Source of the DNA: Baffinella frigidus
Taxonomy: Eukaryota; Cryptophyceae; Cryptomonadales; Baffinellaceae
Assembly (NCBI GenBank): GCA_026770585.1
Contig: MU647164.1
Span: 9,042 to 25,107 of the forward strand
DNA length: 16,066 bases
Reading direction: 5' to 3'
Position 1 is the stretch's first letter, and each line of letters opens with the position of its first letter. The notes beneath the pieces were generated by a model that saw nothing but the letters and a program-made list of their open reading frames with translations, did not search any database and was not told where the DNA came from. The position numbers and the translations under genes were made by a program. Below, in pieces: positions 1-9,212 of the stretch.

Positions 1-50
1 GAGGGCGAGAGGGGAGGTGAGAGGGCGAGAGGGGAGGGCGAGAGGGGAGG
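1..50. repeat. GA-rich minisatellite at the left edge
   Basis: About three imperfect copies of a 16-bp unit (GAGGGCGAGAGGGGAG) with a small insertion between copies one and two. It begins just past the probable 5' splice site at 56 of the minus-strand methyltransferase, so it is most likely intron sequence. Read as protein on the minus strand it would give only a Pro/Leu/Ser-rich run, which supports the intron reading. Confidence 0.8.
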
Positions 51-56
51 CACCAC

Positions 57-1776
57 TTGTTTGTCGCCCCCCGGAAGATACCTGCCGGGGCATCTCCGAT
101 GATCAGAGAGTATCTCCGATGATCAGAGAGTATCTCCGATGATCAGAGAGTATCTCCGATGATGAGATACACTCTCATGAACGCTGTTGCTGGTGTCCAG
201 CACACGCAAAGTGGGGAGGAGAGCGACAGCATCTAGACAGGAGGGATGAGTGACCCGAGGAGGACAGGAGGGCAGACCCGAGGTTGAAGGCCACAACTCG
301 GACGCTGTGGTCAGGCAGGGACTTGAGCAGCTCGAGGTGGGATCGGTGCTCCCATTGCACTCGAACCTGCGGGGCAGGGGGATGACCCCGATCCAAGGGT
401 TCAGGCCCCGATCGCAGGGGCAGGCGGCAGCTACGCACAAGCGTCAGCGCAGCGCCACCGGGACGGGGGGTGTCTGTCGAACCAGCCTCAGGCAACAGAG
501 CAACGTTGAGCAGCGTTGCTGAGCAACGTTGCGCTGTGCCACCAACACCATTCGCTCTTCAACACAAAGTCCCTGGTTAGGTAGAAAGTGAAATGCACAT
601 TTCTCAAAAACCGTAAGGTTCGGTGGCTTTCAGAAGGCCCGAGAATGACAAGGCGCAACTGGTTGTTCCGAGAATGACGAGGCGCAACTGAAGGCCCGAG
701 AATCACGAGGCGCAACTGGTTGGTCCCTGGCCCCCAGGACTGCTGGAGGTAATCACGATTCGTCGGTCTGGGTATCTCACGGCACGTCATCCCCGAGAGA
801 TAGGCAGAGGCATGTTCGGCAGTGAGAGGCGGTAGGGACATCGTCGAAGGGGGGTACCGGGCCGTGCTCCCCACTTGGCGGGAGAGTCCAGTCTTCCTGG
901 TCCAGCTCCGGGAGAGCACGCGCCAGCAGCCCCTGCCACCCGCGATCTCAGAGCACGCGCCAGCAGCCCCTGCCACCCACCCACCCACCCACCCACCACC
1001 CAACCACCCGGGAGCTGGATCGCCACACAACCCTCCCGCATCATGACACGACTCTGCCGCGAAGCGTGGTGGTCCCAGGATCATCATCACACGCACCTGT
1101 TTGTCAGGGGGACGCGACCACGGAACCCAGCTACTGCATCATCAGGGACGTGCTCACACGCACTCGACTTGTCATCCAGAGGGAAGTGCTGCCCCCGGGT
1201 GCACGCCACTCGAAGAGTCATCAGCGGACAAGAGAGAGGACCACCTTCATGGTGGGAACCCGCGGTTGAGGACAAAGCATGCCCGGGCTTCGCAAGACGT
1301 GTTTCTAGATACACGCTCTAGGCCGGCACATCAGGACACTAGCCCTAGGCACACGGCCACACACCATGCGAAGCACACTCCAGCCAGACATGGTGTTGCC
1401 GGGTTCAGCGAATGGCGCGCTATGGGGTGTCAACCTGGTCGGGCGAGGCCTGGTTGCGAAGCTCTGCAGTCCGTGAGTGCTGCATCGCGTGCTGGTTCGC
1501 GTGCAAGCTCACCACGCGGTGGTTCGCTTGCAAAGAAGTAAGGCAGCACGGAAGCAAGGCAGGACGGCGGCACACACCAAGCAAGGCAGGACGGCGGCAC
1601 ACACCTTGGCGCTGGCGATGGCACCTCGCTGGATGTCGCACGCGAGGACAGAGCCTCCCCCGGCTGCCGCGGCCGCGCGCGCCAGGAAGAGCGTGTCGTT
1701 GCCATTCCCGCACGTCGCGTCCACGGCCACGTCCCCCGCCTCCAGAACCGATGCCCAGAGTGGCTGCGCCAGCGCA
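57..1776 (-). CDS. YtqB/MnmM-type class I SAM-dependent methyltransferase (partial, spliced)
   Basis: Four minus-strand exons fit together in phase: 1776-1605, 1461-1435, 366-278 and 81-57. The first carries motif I as VDATCGNGNDTLFLA and the acidic strand-2 motif ACDIQ, which bind S-adenosylmethionine. The third reads SHLELLKSLPDHSVRVVAFNL, and a split Gly codon leads into YLPGGDK in the fourth. The FNLGYLPGGDK signature is diagnostic of the rRNA_methylase/YtqB family. From the residue after DIQRG to the conserved His the spliced product has the same spacing as I remember for B. subtilis YtqB, which supports the 27-nt exon. Bacterial members (MnmM) methylate the aminomethyl group on wobble uridine 34 of tRNA; a plastid or mitochondrial tRNA role here is inference. 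Acceptors are CAG or GAG and donors start GTGTGT, GTTGAC, GTCTGC and GTGGTG. The C-terminal third lies beyond the left edge. An N-terminal or transit-peptide exon should lie above 1776 but I could not identify it. Confidence 0.87.
91..170. repeat. 20-bp tandem repeat, four copies
   Basis: Four head-to-tail copies of TATCTCCGATGATCAGAGAG starting at 91, 111, 131 and 151; the first differs in one base and the last in its tail. The array lies inside the methyltransferase intron 82-277, close to the 3' splice site used by the YLPGGDK exon. Confidence 0.95.
499..535. repeat. Palindromic AACGTT cluster
   Basis: AGCAACGTTG occurs twice around a middle segment CAGCGTTGCTG that is itself nearly self-complementary, so the stretch can fold on either strand. 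It lies in a methyltransferase intron. No function is evident. Confidence 0.6.
638..717. repeat. Three imperfect copies of a 23-bp unit
   Basis: Copies of a unit close to CCGAGAATGACGAGGCGCA lie at 638-660, 668-689 and 695-717, separated by short spacers (GGTTGTT, GAAGG). Single-base differences show the copies are not recent. Intronic with respect to the minus-strand methyltransferase. Confidence 0.85.
914..1005. repeat. 37-bp offset direct repeat followed by a CCCA/CACC tract
   Basis: A segment beginning GAGCACGCGCCAGCAGCC occurs at 914 and again at 951. The second copy runs into a simple CACC/CCCA tract to about 1005. It sits in the long intron 367-1434 of the methyltransferase. I found no exon-like sequence in this part. 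Confidence 0.85.
1554..1605. repeat. 27-bp tandem duplication spanning a splice donor
   Basis: GCAAGGCAGGACGGCGGCAC followed by ACACC occurs at 1554 and again at 1581. On the minus strand each copy contains GTGTGTGCC, so the 5' splice site of the methyltransferase exon ending at 1605 is duplicated 27 nt downstream. Using the second donor would add nine in-frame codons (VCAAVLPCL). Confidence 0.85.
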
Positions 1777-1806
1777 CTGTGCCTGTGCCACCGTTGAGAG
1801 TGAAGG

Positions 1807-1885
1807 TCTAGGGTTTCGGGATTCGGGATTCGGGTTTTGGGTTTCGGGTTTAGGGTTCAGGGTTTAGGGTTTTGGGCTTAGGGGT
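1807..1885 (+). repeat. Short degenerate TTTAGGG-like tract
   Basis: About eleven imperfect 7-8 nt units such as GGTTTAGGG, GGTTCAGGG, GGTTTCGGG and GGATTCGGG. The G-rich strand is the plus strand, opposite to the large CCCTAAA array that begins 1.4 kb to the right. It lies just upstream, in minus-strand terms, of the methyltransferase SAM-binding exon, so probably in an intron or the 5' flank. Any protein read through it (repeating GLGFRV) is a translation artefact of the repeat. Confidence 0.9.
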
Positions 1886-2116
1886 TGGAGTTTACGGATG
1901 CATAATGGTGTTGTCGCGCAAAGGGCGGCCGTCCCATTCCCGCCCCTTGGAGAATCTGTCCACCGGAGTGCCCCCCGTGCTCTGCGACGGGACATTGCTC
2001 GCCCGCCACCGTGGGGGAGCGCTTGAACAGCGTGCGGTATGCTTCTGCCTTCGCACTGCGCTCAATGCAGAAGCGAACGCCAGTGGCAGCGCCGTCGAAG
2101 ACCCCTCACCCGGAGA

Positions 2117-2165
2117 TTGGTCCCCGGAAAAGATCGAGCAGGTTGGTCCCCGGAAAAGATCGAGC
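2117..2165. repeat. 26-bp tandem duplication
   Basis: TTGGTCCCCGGAAAAGATCG plus AGC occurs at 2117-2139 and again, identically, at 2143-2165. The perfect match implies a recent duplication or conversion. Confidence 0.95.
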
Positions 2166-3201
2166 GATCGTCTGGTCGGAAAGCCACCAGCGAACAGGGA
2201 CGCGGCGACCTGTTGGTGGTAGGGTGAATGGTGGGAAACATCAGCGACTCCCCCGGTTCCCTGTGGAGAGAGAAGAGTTGGAGCAGGCGGCTCTGCCTGC
2301 TCCAGCTCATGCTGGTCGCAATGAAGCGAGTGAGTGGGTGGAATGAACCTCGCCCATGATGGAGACCAGCAGACCGGACAAGAGAATGGCGCGAACCATC
2401 CTCCACCGGATCCCGAAAAAAAAACCGACCCGGATTCTGCGAACAAAGGCTCAAAATAACCTGTTAGCTTGTGGCCACGTCACAAAGGCCACGTCACAAA
2501 TTAACAAGTGCTGGTGAACAAGCATCGCTGGGCCTGTTGGCGGTGCGGCATGCCGCGCGCGGCGCTCTCCGGATCCTCCTCCTCGCAGCGTCCCCGCGTC
2601 TGGCGGGTCGAGGACTCTGGGGGGGAATTCTCGCGAATGTTGATGCGGGGCAGCCGGACAGGGGGCAGAGCAAAAGGGGGGGAGGTACGGCAGGCGTTGG
2701 GAGTGCTCCTTGGAGTGGCGGGGGCGTACTACCTTGTGTTCCTCCCTCTCAGCATCGAGCGCCACTCTCCCGCGCTCTCTGCTCTGGAGCTCCGAGGCTC
2801 TTTTCATCCGCAAAATACGCTTCGAAATGCAAGCGGGCAAGTTGCCGGGGGAGACGTGGGCGTCGACTTGGTTCTTGGGATGGCGAGGGTGGGCAGAAAA
2901 CACCCCAACGTGACACGTGACGCCGGAACTTCTGAGAGGCACGCTGTCGACGGGCATGGGCCTCATGGACAGAGCGGTTCTGGACAGCAGAAGGTCTCTG
3001 CAGGTTGGCGGGTGGGGCACGAGGGTGACACCAAAGAGCTGAAAGTCGAGGGCGATCAACATGCCACGAGTGACACAAGGTGAAATGGCGAGCCCCGCGC
3101 GACCCGCTCGAACCCTGGCATGTGAGACTATTGCAGCAGTCGCATCGCGGGAGGGCTGCGCAGGAACACCATCACCTGATGATGCAATCTCGCGGTGGCA
3201 G

Positions 3202-3280
3202 AGTATCTGATTTCACGCCCGTCTATCTGTTCGTGGGTTGTTTCGTCTTCGGGTACCCCCTTCATCCGCCCACCTGCTGA
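3202..3280 (+). other. Candidate terminal exon abutting the telomere-like array
   Basis: After a possible acceptor (GGTGGCAG, ending 3201) a short frame reads VSDFTPVYLFVGCFVFGY and stops at TGA 3278-3280, one base before the CCCTAAA-like array begins. The hydrophobic segment and the FTPVY...GY pattern resemble exon 3 of the subunit f gene at 15359-15440 (SFTPVY, nine residues, GY). It could be a decayed paralogous fragment or chance; no partner exon was found upstream. Confidence 0.2.
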
Positions 3281-3531
3281 ACCTAAACCCTACACCCTAC
3301 GCCCTAAACCCCAAAACCTGAACCCTAAACCCTAAACCCTAAACCCTAAACCCTAAACTCTAAACCCCAAACCTCAAACCCTAAACCCTAAACCCCAAAC
3401 CCTAAACCCTAAACCCTAAACCAAAAACCCTAAACCCTACACCCTAAACCCTAAACCCTAAACCCTAAACCCTAAACCCTAGACCCTAAACCCTAAACCC
3501 AAAACCCGAAACCCTGAACCCTAAACCCTAA

Positions 3532-4500
3532 ACTCTGAACCAAAAAAACAAAATCCTCAACCCTAGAGCCCGAAACCATAAACCCTGAACCCTCAAACCC
3601 GAACCCTAAGCCCTAAACCCTAATCCCAGAAGCCTAAACTCTTAACCCTGAAACCTAAACCTGAAGCCTCAAACCTTAAAACCTAAACCCTAAAACCTAA
3701 ACCCTAAACCCTACAGCTAAACCTACACCCAAACCTCCAAACTCCAAACCCCAAACCCTACACCCTGAACCCTAAACCGCAAACCCTACACCCTAAACCC
3801 TAAACCCTAAACTCTAAACCCAAACCCCTAAACCCAAAGACCTAAACCCTAAACCCCAAACGCTGAACCCTAAACCCTAAACCCCAAACCCTAAACCCTA
3901 AACCCAAACCCCTAAACACCAAACTCTGAACCCCAAACCCTGAACCTTAAACCCTAAACCCTAAACACTCAACCCTATACCCTATACCCTATACCCTATA
4001 CCCTTAACCCTAAACCCGAAACCCTAAACCCTGCACCCCAAACTCTAAACCCTAAACCCCAAACCCTAAACCCTAAACCCTAAACCCTAAACCCTAAACC
4101 CTAAACCCTGTACCCTAATCCCCAAACCCCAAACCCTAAGACCTCAACCCTCAGCCCTGAACCCTGAACCCCAAACCCTAAACTCTAAACCCGTGACCCT
4201 CAACTCCAAACCACAAACCCTCAACCCTGAACCCTAAAACCCAAACCCCTAAATCCTAAACCCTAAACTCTAAACCCTGAAACCTGATCCAAAAAAAATA
4301 CCTGCACCCTAGAGCCCTAAACCCCAAACCCTGAACCCTAAAACCTGAACACCAAACCCGAAACTCTGAACCCTAAACTCTGAAACCTAAACCCTTAACC
4401 CTGAACCCTAAAACTCAAACCCCAAGCCCTGAACCTTGAAACCTCAACTCGAAGCCCAATACCCCACACCCACCAGCTAAACTTACACCCTAAACCATAA
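3532..4500 (+). repeat. Higher-order duplication of about 750 bp within the array
   Basis: Unusual landmarks recur in the same order. An A-run after a CCAAAAAAA-like segment sits at about 3540 and again at about 4290; CCCTAGAGCC at 3561 and 4307 (offset 746); AGCTAAAC at 3715 and 4475 (offset 760). Sequence between the landmarks has since diverged. This indicates duplication of long blocks, not only 7-nt slippage. Confidence 0.7.
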
Positions 4501-5562
4501 GCCCTAAACCCTGAACCCTAAACCCTAACCTCTACACCCAGACACTGAAACCTGAACCCCAAACCCTGACCCTGAAACCTGAACCCGAATCCCTAAACCC
4601 TAAATCCTAAACCCCAAACCTCAAACCCTAAACCCTGCACCCTGAACGTTAAACCCTAAATCCTAAACCCTGAACCCTAAACCCGAAACCCGAAACCCTA
4701 AATCCTAAACCCTAAACTAAACCCTAAACTAAAACCTAAACCCTAAACCTTAAACCCTAAACCCTAAACCCTAAACCCTAAACCCTAAACCCTGAACCCT
4801 AAACCCTAAACCCTAAACCCAGACCATGAACCCCAAATCTTAACCCTCAACTCTCAACCCTCAGTCCTCAACCCTGCTCTCTCTAAACCCTAAACCGTAA
4901 ACACTAAACTCACACCCTGAACCCTAACCTCCAATCCCTCAATCCCAAAACCTCAACCCTGAGCCCTGAACCCTGAACCCCAAACACTGAACACTGAACC
5001 CTAAACCCCGAGCCCTACACCCTGAACCCTAAACGCTTCACCCCAAACCCTAAACCCCATACCCCAAACCCCACACCCCAAACCCTAAACCCCAACCCCC
5101 AAACCCAGACCCTGAACCCTACACCCCAAACCCTAAACCCCAAGACCTATTCCCTAATCCCTGAACCCTAAACCCTAAACCCTAAACCCTAAACCCTAAA
5201 CCCTAAACCCTAAACCCTAAACACCAAACCCAAAACCCAAAACCCTAAACCTGCAATGCAAAACCCCAAACCCCAAACCCTGAACCCTACACCCTACACC
5301 CTAAACCCTAAATCCCAGATCCTAAACCCTAAACCCAAAAAACTAAACCCTGAACCCTGAACCCTCCACCACGAACCCTGAACCCTAAACCCTAAACCCT
5401 AAACCCTAACCCCTGAACCCCTGAACCCTAAACCCTCAACCCTCAACCCTGACCCCTGAACCCCTGAACCCTAAACCCTAAACCCTAAACCCTAAACTTT
5501 AAACCCTAAACCCTAAACCCTAAACCCTAAACCCTAAACCCTGAACCCTAAACCCTAAACTC

Positions 5563-5688
5563 TCAATATCAAACTCTCAGCCATTAACCCTCAACCCTCA
5601 ACCCTACACCTTCAACCCTAAACCCTCAATATCAAACTCTCAACCATTAACCCTCAACCCTCAACCCTACACCTTAAACCCTAAACCC
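5563..5688 (+). repeat. 63-bp tandem duplication within the array
   Basis: TCAATATCAAACTCTCA followed by a CCATTAACCCTCAACCC segment occurs at 5563 and again at 5626. The two 63-bp copies are nearly identical, with a few substitutions, so this is younger than the surrounding decay. Confidence 0.9.
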
Positions 5689-5853
5689 TAAACCCCAAAC
5701 CCTGCACCCTAAACCTCAAACTTTAAACCAAGACGCTGAACCCCAAACCCCAAACCCTAAACCCTAAACACCAAACCCCTCACCCCTAAACCCAAACCCC
5801 TGAACCCTAAACACTTAACCCTCAACCCTGAACACCAAACCCCTAACCCCTAA

Positions 5854-5933
5854 ACGCTTAACCCTACTCTCTATACCCTGAACCAAAAACTCGACGCTTA
5901 ACCCTACTAACTATAATCTGAACCAAAAACTCA
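5854..5933 (+). repeat. 40-bp tandem duplication within the array
   Basis: ACGCTTAACCCTACT followed by a CTGAACCAAAAACTC segment occurs at 5854 and 5894, offset 40 bp, with a few substitutions in the middle. Confidence 0.85.
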
Positions 5934-6203
5934 ACCATTAACCCTCAACCTCAAACACTAAACCCCAAACATCAAACCCCTAACCCTCGACCCTAAACTC
6001 CAAACCGAGACCCTGAACCCTAAACCCTAAACCCTTATCCCTAAGACCTCAACCCTAAACCCTGAACCCTCAACCCTAAACCCCAAACCCTAAACCCTAA
6101 ACCCAGACCTTGCCACCTACCCCCAAAACCCTCAACCCTAAACTCTAAACATCAAACCCTAAACCCTAAACCCTATACCCTAAACCCTAACCCCTAAACC
6201 CGA

Positions 6204-7510
6204 CACACTACACCCTGAATCCCAATCCCCAAACCATTAACCCTGAACCCTCAAACATAAACCCCACAACCCAAACCCTTAACCCTAAACCCTAAACCTT
6301 AAACCCAGACCCTGAATCCTAAACAACACACCCTACACCCTAAGACCTGACCCTAAGCCCCAAACCCTGAAATCTGAACTCTAAACCCCGAACCCCACCC
6401 CCTGAACCCTAACCCTAAACCCTAAACCCTAAACCCTGAACCCTCAACCTACAACCCTAAACCATAAACCCTAAACCTTAAACCGAATCTCAACCATCAA
6501 CCCTCAAACCTCAACCCTCAACACCATGCCCCAAGCTCTAAACCCTAAATCCTGAACCCTAAACTCTATGCCCTCAACCTTCAACCCTCAACCCTATACC
6601 ACAAACCTCAAACCCTAAACTCTGAACCTTAAACCCTAAACCATAAACCCTGAACCCTAAACCCTAAACTCTAAACCCTAAACTCTAAACCCTGAACCCT
6701 AAACCCTAAACCCTAAACCCTACACACTACAGCCTGAATCCCAATCCCCAAACTATTAACCCTCAACCCTCAAACCTGAACCCCACACCCCAAACCCTTA
6801 ACCCGTAACCCTAAACTCTAAACCAAGACCCTAAACCCTCAACCCTGAAACCTGAACCCTAAACCTCAAACCCTAAATCCTCAACCCTAAACTCTGGACC
6901 CTAAGACCTCAACCCTAAACCCTAAACCCTGAAACCTGAACCCCAAACCCCGAAACCTCAACCCTCAACCTCAACCCCTAACCCCAAACCCTAAACCCTA
7001 ATTCATAAACCCTAAACCCAAAACCCAAAACCATACACCCTCGACCATCAACCTAATCCTTCAACCCTCAACCCTGAACAATACCCCCTCAACCCTCAAC
7101 TCTAAACCCTAAACCTCAAACCTTGAACCTGATCCCTCAACCATCAACCATCAATCCTCAACCTGAACACTCCCCCCTCAACCCTAAACCCTAAACCCCA
7201 AATCCTGAACCCTAAACCCTGACCCCCACACCCTAAATCCTAAACCCTAAACCCTAAACCCTAAACCCTAAACCCTAAACCCTAAACCATAAACCATAAA
7301 CCCTAAACCCTGAACCCTAAATCCAAATCCCCAAACTATTAACCCTCAACCCTCAAACTTGAACCCCAAACCCTTAACCCCTAACCATCAACTCTAAACC
7401 CAGACCCTGAATCCTAAACCCCACACCCTACATCCCAAGACCTAAACCCTAAGCCCCAAACCCTGAAACCTGAACCCCAAACCCCGAAACCTGAACCCTC
7501 AACCCTGAAC
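6204..7510 (+). repeat. Three-copy higher-order repeat within the array
   Basis: The landmark GAATCCCAATCCCC followed by AAACxATTAACCCT occurs at 6217 and 6736 (offset 519), and a form starting ATCCAAATCCCC occurs at about 7321 (offset about 583). Downstream landmarks follow in order: a CAGACCCTGAATCCTAAAC block at about 6305 and 7400, then CCTAAGCCCCAAACCCTGAA at about 6352 and 7448. The last part of the array therefore grew by copying blocks of about 0.5-0.6 kb. Confidence 0.75.
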
Positions 7511-8745
7511 CCTAAACCCTAAACCCTAAACCCTAAACCCAGAACCCTAAACCCAAAACCATAAACCCTCAACCCTAGACCTTGAACCTAATCCCTCAAC
7601 CCTCAACCCTGCATACTACCCCCTAAACCCTAGACCCTAAATCCTGAACTCTGAACCCTGAACCTTAAACCCTAGACCCTAAACCCTAAACCCCAAACCC
7701 TAAACCCTAAACCCTAAATCCTCTGCCCTAAACCCTAAACCCTAAACCTCAAACTCTAAACCCTACACCCTAAACCCTAAACCCTAAACCATAAATCCTA
7801 AAACCTAAACCCTGCAGCCTAAACCCTGAACTATACGCCAAGCTACCTGCACATACTTTCATTGCGGCAATCGGAGGTTGAGGAACCGGAATTTGCCGGG
7901 CCTGAGTCCGGACGGGTGCCTCATTCGAAGTTTCAGTCCATGTTCGTTTTGACAGGTTCCATCCAGAAATCCTGCTACAGAGACTCACCTGGATTTGTCG
8001 GCGCGAGTGTGGTGACTCACGGAATTCGCAGGGTGCACCTCACGCCGTGCTGACTCACTGTTTGACTGGCAAAGCCTGCTTTGGCGCTGCAAGTGCCCTC
8101 CGGGCGAGGGGTTTCTGCATATTCTTGACGCCGTACTCGTTTTTCGGACGCTGTTACGAGGGCTACCTGGATTGAAGAATGATGGCGTACGCGTGATCGG
8201 GAGTTGACCGGGAGTGGTGCGGTTGCGGGTGGGCGGCAGGAGCTACATCGTGTGGGCGCTGTGCGCAGGGCGCCCCAACCTCGCCGTGCTCCGCGCCCTT
8301 CGCCGCCCCCTCTTTGCCTTCCAAGGCAAAGACGTGACTGGTGTCCTCCTCATTGAGTACATGTCGGTACTCTGGTCGTTAGGCAAGCAAACCCAATCCT
8401 CGTCAACCCATCTCACCCAACTTCCAACTTTGCGCGTGTTGCCAGCAACTGCCCCCCGCCGCCAGTTGCTACTGGTCTCGTTTGTCAAAAGCAGCGCGGC
8501 AGTATGAGACAACTGGGTGGTGGATTGGTTGGGGGCGCAGGTTGCGTGGAGGCAGCAGCATACATGCACCTCGCGGTTCTGGCCCCGGCAACCCGCTGCT
8601 CGTCTGTACCCCATCTCCAGAGCAATCCAACCCATGACATGTCCAGACTTTCATCAACTTGTCAACCGCAATGCTTCAACCAGATCCTCCTTTCCCACTT
8701 ATGGTGCTTCAGCATGGGAGAATCGCGATACCAGAGTTCAAAACA

Positions 8746-8789
8746 GAGTGTGCAGTGTGCAGTGTGCAGTGTGCAGTGTGCAGTGTGCA
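8746..8789. repeat. 7-bp microsatellite (CAGTGTG)n
   Basis: About six head-to-tail copies of CAGTGTG, nearly perfect, in otherwise non-repetitive sequence. Confidence 0.95.
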
Positions 8790-8971
8790 TGAGCGAACAA
8801 GTGGACCCGTGCCTCGCATCCAGAGAGTGTCTAGATAGGTCGTGTCAATGACTTAGATTTCGCGGGGTTTGTTGTGGTGAGCTGTCTTGTGCTGGTGATG
8901 TGGTGGTCTTTGTTGACGTGTTGCTTGTTCTGTTGAGTCTGTTGAGGTGAGCGGCGGGAGAACGCCTGTGG

Positions 8972-9212
8972 CCTCTCTCTTTCTCTCTCGCTGTCTCTCT
9001 CTCTGTCTATCTCTTTCTCTCTGACGCGCTCTCTCTCTCGCGCGCGCTATCTCTCTCTCTCTCTCTCTCTCTCCCCCCCGCTCGCTCTCTCTCTGTCTCT
9101 CTATGTGCCTCCCTCTCTCGCTCTCTCTCGCTCGCTCGCTCGCTCTCTTTCCCCCTCTCTCCCTCTCTCTCTCTCTCTCTCCCGCTGGGTCTCTCTCGGT
9201 CTCTCTCTCTCG
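8972..9212 (+). repeat. CT-rich polypyrimidine tract
   Basis: About 240 bp of CT and CTCG repeats with short T, G and C interruptions. The opposite strand gives spurious Arg-Glu-rich open frames. It lies just upstream of the DHHC gene, where polypurine/polypyrimidine DNA can adopt triplex structures; any role in promoter or splicing function is inference. Confidence 0.95.

Larger units (their letters stand above)
1886..3280. other. No convincing gene; several unresolved open frames
   Basis: GC-rich sequence with overlapping open frames on both strands, the longest being 2508-3083 (+, 191 codons) and 2451-3062 (-). The plus frame has one hydrophobic stretch (GVLLGVAGAYYLVFLPLS). The minus frame has a helical Arg/Glu-rich end (MKRASELQSRERGRVALDA) followed by a possible donor, AAG|GTAGTA. 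I recognise neither, and high GC alone keeps frames open, so I assign no gene. The missing N-terminal exon of the methyltransferase could be here on the minus strand. Confidence 0.5.
3281..7829 (+). repeat. Interstitial telomere-like array, degenerate CCCTAAA
   Basis: About 4.5 kb of 7-nt units around CCCTAAA, with common variants CCCTGAA, CCCCAAA, CCCTCAA and CCCTACA. Perfect runs survive in places, for example near 3316-3355, 4068-4108, 4755-4790, 5166-5222, 5476-5540 and 7250-7285. CCCTATA variants cluster at 3973-4002. Both edges are degenerate and pass into ordinary gene-bearing sequence. TAA and TGA on the plus strand and TAG on the minus strand close every frame within a few codons, so it is non-coding. 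The minus strand is rich in GGG runs and could form G-quadruplexes. The C-rich plus strand reads like a left chromosome end. An old telomere or subtelomere trapped by fusion or inversion, an amplified repeat, or a chimeric assembly are all possible. Confidence 0.95.

Noticed and set aside
91-170. CRISPR-like spaced repeats
   Set aside because: The units are directly abutting with no unique spacers, and the context is a eukaryotic intron.
1412-1867. Plus-strand frame with repeating GLGFRV
   Set aside because: The repeat peptide is just the TTTAGGG-like tract translated, and the rest is antisense to a recognised methyltransferase exon.
2451-3083. Overlapping open frames of about 190-200 codons on both strands
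   Set aside because: GC-rich DNA keeps both strands open; neither product shows a domain, and I found no consistent splice structure.
3281-7829. True chromosome end
   Set aside because: Sequence continues with genes on both sides and both edges are degenerate; a real terminus would have a near-perfect array at the very end.
8214-8507. Plus-strand frame reading WALCAGRPNLAVLRALRRPL as the first DHHC exon
   Set aside because: It has the right GC bias and a possible acceptor, but no hydrophobic helix or family motif and no phase link to a known exon.
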